A DNA stretch of 64,000 nucleotides, taken from assembly GCA_963575745.1 (NCBI GenBank), contig CAUYUJ010016295.1:1-64000 (forward strand), written 5' to 3'. Source of the stretch: Prorocentrum cordatum (lineage: Eukaryota > Sar > Dinophyceae > Prorocentrales > Prorocentraceae). Made by a program: the position numbers and the translations under genes. Positions 50,985 through 60,339 of the stretch are shown here, piece after piece; position 1 is the first letter of the stretch; each line of letters starts with the position of its first letter. The notes under the pieces are model-generated. The model was given only the letters and a program-made list of their open reading frames with translations. It did no database searches and was not told the DNA's origin.

Positions 50985-52994
50985 ATGGCAGAATCGAAGC
51001 CTGCAAAAATCAGGAGGCTCTTTGCTGGCACAGGATTGTCGAGGAACCATACGCAACTCTCGGAGCTACTGCAGAGATTGCGAACCGCTGACGAAGCTGA
51101 CAGGGAGGCTGCTCTTGCCTGCAATCGCGGCCACCTGCAGCGGGCCCTCGACGATTTGTGGAAACAAACATGCCAGCTGGAGCATTTCGAATGCACGGCA
51201 CACACACGGGGCATGGAACTCGGCGCCACGCTCTCGTTGCCTAAAGTTCTGCAGCTCGCAGCCCGCACTGCGCCAGGGTACGCCTCCCTCCTGAACGAGT
51301 TGTGGCGACAACGCCCTTGCACTGCCGAGTCGCCATACCACCTCGTGTGTTACGCAGATGAATTCGTACCAGGTAATGTCCTCAGGCAGGACAACCGAAG
51401 AAAGTGTTTCGGCATGTTCGTGACTATCAGAGAGTTCGGCCCCCACATCACCAAGCATGTTGAAGCCTGGTTGCCAGTCATTTGCATCCGATCCACTGTG
51501 GCGAAACAGATCGAAGGGGGCGCCTCGAATGTAGTCAGAACTTTTTTGCGACGAATGTTCATCGAAGATGAAATTTCGACAAAGGGCGTGTTGGTACAGC
51601 TGGACGCGGCCGCCTCTGGAACAGCAGCTATGTATTTCAAACTCGGCAACCTGGTCCTCGACGGCGACGCCGCCAGGATTGTATTTTCGCAGCTTGGGGC
51701 CAATGCCAATCTGCCATGCATGAATTGCCTCAACGTACTGCAGCTACGCGGCGATGCTGTTCGAATGCCACGGGGGTTCGTTGGTCTCCGCTGCTCATAC
51801 CCATCTTTGTTTTCGCGCGCCACAGACGGCGACATCTGGCAGAAGGCTGACGAGGTTCTTGCGTTGGCACCGAGACATCTGCAGGCTGGGCAAACAGCTA
51901 GAGGAATTAAGCGCGTCCCTTTGGGTGTGATTTTCGATCGCGAGCTCAGGCCGCACTGCCCGCCGATACGGACATCCACCCACGACGCCATGCACATCTT
52001 GAACGGCATGGCATGCTTAGAGATGTCTTTGATTTTGGTAGCAATGTTTCGGCACAGCTGGCTTTCATGGAGCGGCGTACGCACGTGGATGGAATCGAAT
52101 TGGAAATTGTGCGGCGCTTTCTCAGGGGCGTCTGCGGAACTCAAGGCGGCATGGAACGACGCTCGGCAGAAAGCTTTCCAGAAGAACAAAGAGTTTAAAG
52201 CTGGGGCGTCCGAGCTGATCATGATTATTCCGCTCTTCAATTATTGTTTGCATTGCGTGGTGAAGCCCTGTGGTATTCTGGACAAAGAGATTCGTAGTTT
52301 CAATTCTCTTGCGCTGATTTGTGGGTTTCTCAAGCAAGGTAAATTTGGCAGGGACGTCAGCTCCACTGCGAGTGGCCTCGACGCGATGTTCGCCGAGCAC
52401 GCCGAAGCTTTCAATGACGCTTATCCTAAAGGTGACGTTATCCCTAAAGCTCATTGGGGCTTTCACCTTGCGCACCAGTTACGCCGAGATGGGTACAGCA
52501 TCGATTGTTTCGTGGGCGAACGCCAGAATTATATCATGAAGAATTGCGCCCAGTCTGTTAAGAATACGAGATCGTTGGAAAAATCAATTCTGAGTCGCGT
52601 GCTGGCCGGTCGCCTTGGAGCCCTGGCCGATGCTGATTTTTTTCTGGACCGATTGCACAAGCCAGAGAGCTCGCCGACGTTGGCCAGAGCGGCGGGCGTT
52701 TCGTCTGCCTCCATGAGCGGTTCTATGAAATTTCGCGGGACAACCCTCGCGGCTGGAGACGCTGTCTGGTGCGACGGCGTTGTATGCATCGTGGCTGGCT
52801 GCGCCTTTCTGGACACCGCGCCCGTCATTGTCGTCGACGAGATGGTATTTGTGGAGCAGGTGTCGCCAGCCGCTTCTCGCTGGAGGAGCGCGCCAGGAGG
52901 TTCTTATTCTCTGGTGTTATTGGCCGACTGCGACGTGGTCTTGTCAGCAGGCTTTTCCTGGGATGGAGATGGCGTGGTCGTTCTTGCCTGGTGA
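50985..52994 (+). CDS. Transposon gene E: transposase-like protein (CACTA/KDZ-like)
   Basis: 669 residues from GCCGATGGCAGAATCG; the frame is open further upstream but only through AT-rich leader. Features that resemble CACTA/KDZ-type DDE transposases: CYADEFVPGN with Asp125/Glu126; LVLDGDAARIV with Asp226/228, followed by ANLPCMNC (Cys245, Cys248), the place where these families have a D...CxxC; RTSTHDAMHILNG (about 330-341) and a late PKAHWGFHLAHQL...FVGERQNYIMKN block with Glu. This is pattern resemblance, not a search result. If right, it would cut and rejoin the element at its terminal repeats. The N-terminal 70 residues (LSELLQRLRTADEADREAAL) look like a helical oligomerisation or DNA-binding region. 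It is the last and longest gene; hairpin cluster 6 follows 64 bp after the stop. Confidence 0.55.
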   Translation: MAESKPAKIRRLFAGTGLSRNHTQLSELLQRLRTADEADREAALACNRGHLQRALDDLWKQTCQLEHFECTAHTRGMELGATLSLPKVLQLAARTAPGYASLLNELWRQRPCTAESPYHLVCYADEFVPGNVLRQDNRRKCFGMFVTIREFGPHITKHVEAWLPVICIRSTVAKQIEGGASNVVRTFLRRMFIEDEISTKGVLVQLDAAASGTAAMYFKLGNLVLDGDAARIVFSQLGANANLPCMNCLNVLQLRGDAVRMPRGFVGLRCSYPSLFSRATDGDIWQKADEVLALAPRHLQAGQTARGIKRVPLGVIFDRELRPHCPPIRTSTHDAMHILNGMACLEMSLILVAMFRHSWLSWSGVRTWMESNWKLCGAFSGASAELKAAWNDARQKAFQKNKEFKAGASELIMIIPLFNYCLHCVVKPCGILDKEIRSFNSLALICGFLKQGKFGRDVSSTASGLDAMFAEHAEAFNDAYPKGDVIPKAHWGFHLAHQLRRDGYSIDCFVGERQNYIMKNCAQSVKNTRSLEKSILSRVLAGRLGALADADFFLDRLHKPESSPTLARAAGVSSASMSGSMKFRGTTLAAGDAVWCDGVVCIVAGCAFLDTAPVIVVDEMVFVEQVSPAASRWRSAPGGSYSLVLLADCDVVLSAGFSWDGDGVVVLAW

Positions 52995-53057
52995 TGTGGT
53001 GCAAAAAACATCCTTGCGCTGGAAAAAGAACATCATCATTGTCCTTTCTCCTCCCTC

Positions 53058-53151
53058 AGCGGTGGGGCTACCGCTTGCCAGCGGTTGTCTACCGCTACTT
53101 GCTTGCATAGCGGTTGGTCTACCGCTCCTCGCATAGCGGTTGGTCTACCGC
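53058..53151 (+). repeat. Hairpin cluster 6 (4 copies) after gene E
   Basis: Palindromes at 53,058, 53,080, 53,109 and 53,134 with loops GGGGCT, TGTCT and TGGTCT. Confidence 0.9.
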
Positions 53152-53154
53152 TCC

Positions 53155-53415
53155 TCCCGCCCGTCCTCCTTCTCCCGCCCCCCCCCTCTTCCCCTCTCCC
53201 TCCTCCGCCCCTCTCTCTCCAGCCCCCCCCCCTCCCTTCCGAAATAGTGAAACATAGCGGCGCTATTTGCTTTATTTTAACATGAATAAGCACACTATTT
53301 GATGTTATTACTTCTTAATAAAATACTAAATATAATGCTAAATAAAGCTAAATTAGAGATCAAATAAACATGCTATTAGTAGTGCATAACCATTATAACA
53401 TACATAACTTCAGCA
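53155..53415. other. C-rich tract and right AT-rich subterminal island
   Basis: CT/C-rich to 53,236, then about 175 bp of AT-rich DNA (AATAAAGCTAAATTAGAG). No ORF. Related in reverse orientation to the left island at its inner edge. Confidence 0.65.
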
Positions 53416-53435
53416 AGGGGGGGCGATCATTGCAG
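53416..53435 (-). repeat. Right terminal inverted repeat
   Basis: AGGGGGGGCGATCATTGCAG, the exact complement of the left TIR. Confidence 0.92.
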
Positions 53436-53556
53436 TTTTGGGAAAAAATGACGCCGGCGCCTCAGCGAGAGTCGTTTCCCGGGATTTCCCGGGCATCCTG
53501 TGTGTAAAAAACAGTACGCGGAGGGCGCGCGGCCATCACCCGGACGCCATCACGGG
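53436..53556 (-). repeat. Right half of the host repeat split by the transposon
   Basis: TTTTGGGAAAAAATGACGCC to CATCACGGGAAG continues the unit interrupted at 43,196 and matches 42,991-43,114 almost base for base. Confidence 0.88.
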
Positions 53557-53579
53557 AAGAGGGAGAGTATATTCATATT

Positions 53580-54265
53580 GAGTAATTGTAGAGGAGGAGG
53601 AGGGGGAGGAGGAGGAGGAGGAAGAGGCGGAGGAGGAGGAGGAGGAGGAGGAGGAGGATCGATGACCCAGCATCGAGATGACGGAGGGTGGAGGACGGAG
53701 GGCCGAGGCGGAGGCGGAGGATCAGGGAGGATCTCGGTCCGCAGCCGTTTGTGGTCAAGCCGTGCGGGCCCGAGATCCTCGCGGAGCCCGAGCCCGCCCC
53801 CCCCCCCCTGCGGGTGCACGACGCGAGCGCCCGCCGCCACGCGGCGCGCGAGCGCGCCGCGGCGGTCGAGGGCGGCTATGCCGCCGCCGGAGAAGTCCAT
53901 GTGGCGCTGGCAGGCGGGCCCCCTCGCGGCCCCGCGCGGGGAGGAGGTCCCGTGGCCCGTGCGCCTGGCGCGGGCGGCCGGCTCGGAGGATACGGGGCCC
54001 AAGCATGTACGCCACCACCACCTCCTCCTCCTCCTCCTCCTCCTCCTCCTCCTCCTCCTCGATCCTCCTCCTCTCCGTCCCTCCCTCCCTCCTCCTCCCT
54101 CCTCCTCCTCTCCTCCTCCTCCTCCTCCTCCCCCTCCTTCTCCCCCTCCCCCTCCTCCCCTCTCCTCCTCCTCCTCCCCTCCTCCTCCTCCTCCTCCTCC
54201 TCCTCCTCCTGCTCCTGCTCCACCTCCTCCTCCTCCTCCTTCCCTCCCCTTCCCTCCGCCAGGAA
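53580..54265. repeat. (GGA)n and (TCC)n blocks around a GC-rich core
   Basis: (GGA)n at 53,590-53,660 and (TCC)n at 54,020-54,260 are complementary in type. The core between them (53,700-54,000) is Arg/Pro/Ala-rich in every frame and no family is recognised. Confidence 0.8.
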
Positions 54266-54447
54266 AGAGGAGAGGAGAGGAGGAGGAGTCGACTTTGCGG
54301 CGTATGTTTCTGGGGGCCCGCAGAGGAGGGCGCCTCGGGGGACGCTCCGGCCTTCCAGCGGAGGACGAAGTGCCAGCGGCGCCGGCTGCAGCGGATTCAC
54401 ATGAGGGTCGTGGCAGAGTTGATCACGAAGGGTGAGTCCGGGTGGGC
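54266..54447. other. No recognisable gene
   Basis: Short GC-rich interval. Confidence 0.35.
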
Positions 54448-54970
54448 TTCTGCAGCCTCCTCCTCTTCCTCAAGCCGACAGGCGGCCCCGGGGGCAGTGT
54501 TGACCATGACGAGCGGGGACGTGGCATGCGAGTCGCGTTCCGCGCCGTCAGTGGGTCGTGACGGTGGAAACCTCGCAGAGCCGACAACGACAGGGAGGGG
54601 TGCGGTCGTCTGCGGACGCTGAGCTGTGCCTGTAGGCCACGAGCGCGCCGGGCGCGATGAGAAGCAGCGCGTGGGGGCAGGACAGGAAGATCAGGAGGGC
54701 GGGGTTCGGCAGGGGTTGCATGAAGGAGCAGAGCTGCGTGTTCAGAGTTGAGTGCAGCCAGCGGTTCGATATCGCTGTGTCAGGTTGCATGACGCCCTTT
54801 CGATAGAGTTTCAAGGACATTCTCACGGGCACTCTTACCTTGCAACAGGCCGTACTGTACCACTTTGCTAGCCTTTGAGCGGGGAATCTTGATTATCGTG
54901 CCAGCGGGGACCCTAAACAGTGTGGTCTGGCTAATCTTGATTGTGAGTATTTGCTCACGTTTTTGTCTTT

Positions 54971-55007
<37 letters not shown>

Positions 55008-55149
55008 TTCTGCTGTCAGCGTCCCTGGCAGCGCAGGTTTATTGAATCGTTTCCCTCATTCCGCCGGTCCCTCTTGCCTCGACGCTGTCGTTTGTCGGGG
55101 TGTTGTTGGCAATGCGGTGCGGTTGGGCTGCTGCCATTTTTCGGAGGCG

Positions 55150-56060
55150 GTGGGTTGTGGGTCAGAGGCCTCATGGATGTTGGTTGGGCTCTCGCGGTTG
55201 ACCTCTCAGGGGCCTCTGGGAGGCAGTTCTGATGCCTCTAAGGGGGCCTCTCGGGGGCCTCTTGGGGCTTCTTGGGGTGCCTCTTGGGGGCCCCTTGGGG
55301 CTGGGGGCCTCTTGGGGCTGAAGGCTGGACTTTCGGTTCGGGATCCCCTTCTTGGGCCTCTCTTGGCGCCGTTTTGGTGCCCTCTTGGGTTGTCTTGGGC
55401 GACTCTTGGGCTGTCTTGGGGCCCTCTGGGGCCGTCTTGGGGCCCTCTTGGAGGCCTCTTGGGCCGTGTTGGGGCGATCCTGGAAGCCTCTTGGGCCGCC
55501 TAGGAGCGCTGGTAGGCCCCCAATGTGAGAACGCAAACAACCTTGAAAAACTACAGCAAAATCAGCAATTTCTGCCTCTGTTGGCCTCCTTGGGCTCTTT
55601 GGGATCTCTTGGGGGTCTCTCGGGCGGAGTCCTCTTGGAGGCTTCTTGGGGGCCTCTTGGGGCTTCCAGGGGAAGTCTCTGCGCCTAAAGCTCGACATGT
55701 CCGCTCGGGTCCCTCTTCTGAGCCCGCTCTTGGAGCCGTCTTGGGAGCGTCTTCGGCCATCTTGGAATCCTCTGGGGCTATCTTGGGGCCCACTGGGGCC
55801 GTTTTGGGCGCTCTTGGAGGCCTCGTGGGTTGTGCTGGGGCGATCTTGGAAGCCTCTTGGGCCGTCTTGGAGCGCTGATAAGCCCCCAATTCGAGAACGC
55901 CAAAAACCTTCGAAAACTACAGCAACATTGCAAATTTCTGCCTCTGTGGGCCCTCTTGGGAGGTCTCTTGGAGGCCTCTGGTGGTGTCTTGCAGGCGCTT
56001 CGGTCTGTCTTGTTCACCTTCGGCGTCTTCGATCGCTCTTGGGTTGAGCTCTCTTGGAGG
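55150..56060 (+). repeat. CTCTTGGG repeat field in copy 1
   Basis: Begins with the anchor at about 55,150 (GTGGGTCAGAGGCCTCATGG), then degenerate CTCTTGGGGCCGT units with AT-richer spacers at about 55,530 and 55,890. Confidence 0.8.
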
Positions 56061-57079
56061 CCATTTGAAGCGCTCCTGGAACGCTCTTGGGAGCCTGCTG
56101 GGACCTGGCCGGGACCTGGCCGGGACCTGCCCGGGACCTGCCCGGGACCTTGCCAGGACCTTGCCCGGACTTGCCGGGACCTTGTCGGGTCTTGCCGGGA
56201 CTTGCTGGGACCTTGCCGAGGTATTTTGTGTCCGGGGACCCACAGGGGCGGCCCCGCGCGCACGAATTAGTATATAGTTAACCGGTCGCAGAGATCTTAG
56301 CACGCCTTTGGCCCGTTGGGCCGGCGAATCTCTCTCGCTGCTGTCGGAGCCCCTGGCAGTGTAGTTTTACTTTGCGCAGGATCCAAGGCGATCTGCCACA
56401 AGCGTCACTTCTGCAGCCTCTTGCTCTTCTCGGGCTGGCAAACGACCCCAGTGGCAGGGTTGACCATGACGAGTGGGGACGTGGCATGTGAGTCGCGTCC
56501 CGCACCGTCAGTTTTAATATTTCTTGGATCGGTGCCAGTGACCGCCTGGCGGCGCCTCGGGCGCCGCCCCTGGCGCGCTCCGCGGATGGAAACCCCGCAG
56601 AGCCGACCACGACAGGGGTGCACGGCCGTCTGCGGACGCGGAGCTATGCATGGAGGCCACGAGCGCGCCTGGTGCGATGAGAAGCAGTGCCTGGGGGACA
56701 GGAGAGGACGAGCGGAGGGGAGGAGGGGCGAGGGGGGAAACAGAGGCAGCCGTAGCTCCCAGCTGCTCCGCGTCAGCTTGGTCCTCAGTCGGGCCTTGCC
56801 TGCTCCGTGTTGGCTCCCCCCTGGCGGCGCGTCCAGCGCTGCCCCCGTCGCGTGGAGCGCGCCAGGGCCGGGGGGGTCCTGGCCCACGGCCCGCACCAGT
56901 GGCGTCAGCTTTCTGCAGCCCCGCGGTGGCGGCGGCGCTCCTCTTTTGGTGAGCTCTCCAGCCTGTGGGCGCCTCGGCCGCCGCCGCATTTAATTAATCG
57001 CTTCACACTCCATCGCTTCGCTCACTCCGCCGGCCCATGTTGCGCACCGCGGTCGACTGGCGTAGTGGTCGTCGGCAGT

Positions 57080-57890
57080 GCGCCTTTTGCGGGCTCCTTG
57101 AGGGCCTCGTGGGGGTCTCTTGGTGCCTCTCGGTGGCATTTTGCGGGCCTCTTGAGGCCTCTCGGGGGCCTCTTGGGGGCCTCTTGGGGGCCTCTTGGGG
57201 CCTCCACGGGACCTCTCTGCGCGTAGAGCTCGAAATGTCCGCTCGGGTCCCCCGTCTGGGCCCGCTCTTGGAGCCATGGGAGCCTCTTCGGCCATCTTGG
57301 AGGCCTCTGGGGCTGTCTTGGGGCCCACTGGGGCCGTTTTGGGCGCTCTTGGAGGCCTCTTGGATTGTGCTGGGGCGCTCCTGGAAGCCTCTTGGGCCGT
57401 CTTGGAGCGCTGGTGAGCCCCCAATGCGAGAACGCCGAAAACCTCCCAAAACAATCGCAACATCAGAAGTTTCTGCCTCTATGGGCCCTCTTGGGAGGTC
57501 TCTTGGAAGCCTCTGGGGGCGTCTTGCAGGCGCTTCGTCTACTCGGCAGCGGAGCTCGGGGAGTTCTTCGGTTCCCTCGACCCAGTTGCGCTGGCTGATG
57601 CCCCTCCCCCTCGTGAGGCCCCCTCTCGGCACGCACCCGCCATCGAGGGCGATCCTGCCGCCAGGAAGCGGCCTGCCTCGCGACAGGTCCACCGACGCAA
57701 CTCCGGGAAACGGCGGTGGCCCGGTCGCCGTTGCCTGCGGTGGTGTCGGCATGTGTCGCGGCAGCGGGGCGCGGGTCGCACATGGAGGCTATATTTGGCG
57801 TCTTGGATCGCTCTTGGGCCCTCTCGGGCCATGTTTGAGCTCTCTTGGAGGCCACTTGAAGCGCTCCTGGAACGCTCTTGGGAGCCTGCT
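57080..57890 (+). repeat. CTCTTGGG repeat field in copy 2
   Basis: As in copy 1, spacer at about 57,428. Minus-strand Pro/Lys/Arg-rich open frames across both fields are repeat artefacts. Confidence 0.8.
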
Positions 57891-58108
57891 GGGACCTGGC
57901 CGGGACCTGGGGCCTGCCCGGGACCTTGCCGGGACCTTGCCGGGTCTTGCCAGGACCTTGCCGGGACTTGCCGGGACCTTTGCCGGGGTACTTTGCGTCC
58001 GGGGATCCCCGACCCCCAGGGGCGGCCCCGGGCGCGCGAACTAGAATATTGTTAACCAGTGACCAGAAATCTTAGCACGCCCTTGGCCCGTTGGGCCGGC
58101 GAATTGAG

Positions 58109-58755
58109 GAAGGCGGTTCTCCATAACTTCCCTTCTTTGGCCTGCCCTGGTGTGTGCCGTGAGCGAGCCCCAGGTGCTCCCGTTTTTAGGCCTCGCTCCT
58201 TCGTCGGTCGGGGTCCTTGCGGCTGGTGCGGCTCTCTCCGCATCAGCGTACAGCTGCCTCCCAACTCTGGTGGCTGATGGAGTCTGACGCTGTCCGCCAG
58301 TCACCGCTGTCTGTACCCACCGGGCCAGCGGTGCCAGCGGGCTCCTCGCAGCTGTAAGCGAAGCAGATGTGTCATCATCATTGTCATGATTTGTTTTCCC
58401 TTGTCTCCTCGTCGGCATCTCCCATAGTGCTGGTGACGAGCGCTTACTCCGCGCCCCTGGGGACCGCCCGTTTCTTTCGCATGTCTGTTCCCGCATCGCT
58501 CGCCACTACAGTCTAATGTGTTTGCTTCTTCGCCTTAGTCGACGATTGTTTTTCTCTTGCATGAACGCCACAACCCCATGCTTCAGGTCCGAGCAACGTC
58601 AGACATGGAGGATCGGGGATTCAGGATCGATGCTCGCAGTCGCCATCATGGGCGCGGCCTTCGCAGGAGCCCCCCCCGGCCCAGACCCCCGATGTGATGC
58701 ATTTTTCATGACGCCGACCCCCAAAAGTCTCGACCCATTCCCCGGGACCGATTTC
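58109..58755. other. No recognisable gene
   Basis: Mixed sequence without a convincing domain in any frame. Confidence 0.35.
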
Positions 58756-58870
58756 TCATCCTGAATCGTTTTTTGACGGCCCCGAGGCCCAGTGAGGGCC
58801 CCAAGAGGCCGAAAGCAGCCAAAAACCTCCCGTCGTGATTTTTTCATGACTCGAGGGGGTCTGGGAGGGG
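58756..58870 (+). repeat. Dispersed repeat, copy 2
   Basis: Same orientation as 12,276-12,388; see that entry. Confidence 0.8.
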
Positions 58871-58974
58871 CCCTGCCGCAGGAGGCCGGGCCGCCTCCGC
58901 AAGCTGCCCTGTCGGGGCCTAAGAGACGGGGGTCAGTGCAAACGGGGGTCAGCCGGGGCACCCTGGAATCTTCC

Positions 58975-59085
58975 TCCTCCTCCTCCACCTCCTCCTCCTG
59001 CCCATCCTCCTCCTCCTCCTCCTCCTCCTCCTCCTCCTCCTCCTCCTCCTCCTCCTCCTCCTCCTCCTCCTCCCCTTCTCTGGGC
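58975..59085 (+). repeat. (TCC)n microsatellite
   Basis: About 100 bp of TCC. Confidence 0.95.
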
Positions 59086-59703
59086 TCTGGGGTTATCGTC
59101 TTCCGAGGGCTGGGGGCCCAATTTCTCAGATTTCCTCAGAATTCCCAGAGTCAGCCATGTTCACGCAGGATCCTGCAGGATCCTGCGAAGACCTTCCCTG
59201 GCTGACCCGGGTTAGCGAGCCGCTCGTGGCCGCGAAGCGGCCGCGCCTGTTGGTTGACCCGGGTTTGCGAAGACCTGCGTTGCAGTTTTTGTTTTTCCTG
59301 CATTGCAGTTTTTTGGGTTTCCTGCTGAGCCGGGTCTGGATTGACCCAGGTCAGAAGATCCCCGACCCTCTTACTGTCGAAATACGGCGCGCGGCCTTCG
59401 CAGCAGGCCCCCCAGGGGCCTTGCCTGCCGCAAAAGGCCAGGACGCCTCCACAAGCTGTCAGGGGTCGACCTGGACGGTGTTTGAGAGAGCTCGTGGGCC
59501 GTGTTCGTTTCGATTCCGTCTTGCAGCACAGGCGGACTGGGGACAAATCAAGGGACGACGAAGACACCACAAAGACGGGAATTGGCAAGCTGCCCGCTTC
59601 TGCCCTCCCCTCCCCTGCTGCCCTCTGCTGCCCTCCTCTGCCCCCTCTGCTCTCAAGCTGCCCTCAGGCTGCCCTCCTTTGCCTGGGTCGAGCCCAGCAA
59701 GCT
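59086..59703. other. No recognisable gene
   Basis: Contains GACCCGGGTT-type words in several copies (59,200-59,350) and a CCTCTGCTGCC-rich end. Not coding as far as I can tell. Confidence 0.35.
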
Positions 59704-59864
59704 TTAAGTCGGGCCTTTCCTTCTACAGGGGGAAAATTCAAAAATAGTCAAAAAATAGTCTGGGGACTATTTTTTGCTTTTTGGGGGCATATTTTGCGCT
59801 TTGGTTCGGTATGTTTTATTTTTCGTCCAAAAGCCCCTCAGTAGGGGGACGTGCCCGACCTAAA
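59704..59864. mobile_element. Small TIR element, copy 3, with 7-bp target duplication
   Basis: Starts TTAAGTCGGGCCTTTCC, ends GACGTGCCCGACCTAAA, interior AT-rich (AAAAATAGTCAAAAAATAGT). Flanks GCAAGCT (59,697-59,703) and GCAAACT (59,865-59,871) form a 7-bp duplication with one mismatch, the same length as for copy 2. Confidence 0.8.
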
Positions 59865-60004
59865 GCAAACTGCCCTTTGCGGCCCCCTTTCCTCTGCTGT
59901 GTGCTGCGAGCCCTCCGCCCGAGGTGGGCGCGGGCGCGGCGGCCGCCCGCGCGCCTTCGCGTGGGCGTGCACACCGGCAGCCACGGAGGGGCCGAAACAC
60001 GAGG

Positions 60005-60130
60005 GGAAGAGGAGGAGGAGGAGGAGGAGGAGGAGGAGGAGGAGGAGGAGGAGGACGGAGGACGGAGGACGGAGGACGGAGGACGGAGAACGGGGGAGGA
60101 GGAGGAAGAGGAAGAAGAAGAGCAGGAGGA
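60005..60130 (+). repeat. (GGA)n and GGACGGA microsatellite
   Basis: GGA block followed by five GGACGGA units. Confidence 0.9.
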
Positions 60131-60339
60131 GGAAGGCGGCGCAAGGTGGTTCAGCGGCCTGTGTTTGGGAGCGTTCCAGAAGTGGTCGCCCAGCCAGGAG
60201 CACTCTTTTTCCTTTTTCATTTACTCAGTCCCACAACAGTCCGTGTGTTGGGGCGCCAACACGCGTGCGCCCCTGGGAGTGGGCAAGTTCAAGGGTATCC
60301 TTGCTGGCTTCTCGCCCCATGTCGGGACATCCTTGGCGT

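Larger units (their letters stand above)
43197..53435 (+). mobile_element. 10.2-kb TIR DNA transposon with five ORFs
   Basis: Both ends carry a perfect 20-bp inverted repeat (CTGCAATGATCGCCCCCCCT at 43,197-43,216; its exact complement at 53,416-53,435). The flanks, GCAGCATT on the left and TTTTGGGAAAAAATG on the right, join to the uninterrupted form seen in the neighbouring repeat unit (GCAGCATTTTAGGAAAAAAT at about 42,985), leaving two extra T: a 2-bp duplication of target. Inside are AT-rich subterminal islands, five plus-strand ORFs, and a hairpin cluster in all six intervals around them. The fifth ORF is transposase-like. The short TSD and transposase type would fit a CACTA/KDZ-like superfamily, but the ends do not begin CACTA. 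Four cargo ORFs of unknown function make it unusual. Confidence 0.88.
54448..58108 (+). repeat. Two-copy segmental duplication of about 1.7-1.9 kb
   Basis: Copy 1 (about 54,448-56,330) and copy 2 (about 56,407-58,105) share, in the same order: CTTCTGCAGCCTC, TTGACCATGACGAGYGGGGA, CGTGGCATGYGAGTCGCGT, GAGAAGCAGYGCSTGGGGG, long CTCTTGGG fields with GAGAACGCC-type spacers, (GGGACCTGGCC)n / CTTGCCGGGAC runs, GGGGCGGCCCC and TCTTAGCACGCC-TTTGGCCCGTTGGGCCGGC. Copy 2 has an AT-containing insert of about 75 bp near 56,512-56,585. Copy 1 has a TCTCTCTC block at 54,965-55,010. No coding region is supported. Confidence 0.7.

Noticed and set aside
54448-56700. Conserved exon around the TTGACCATGACGAG block
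   Set aside because: The two copies belong to the tandem segmental duplication, so similarity is explained by recent copying and not by coding constraint.
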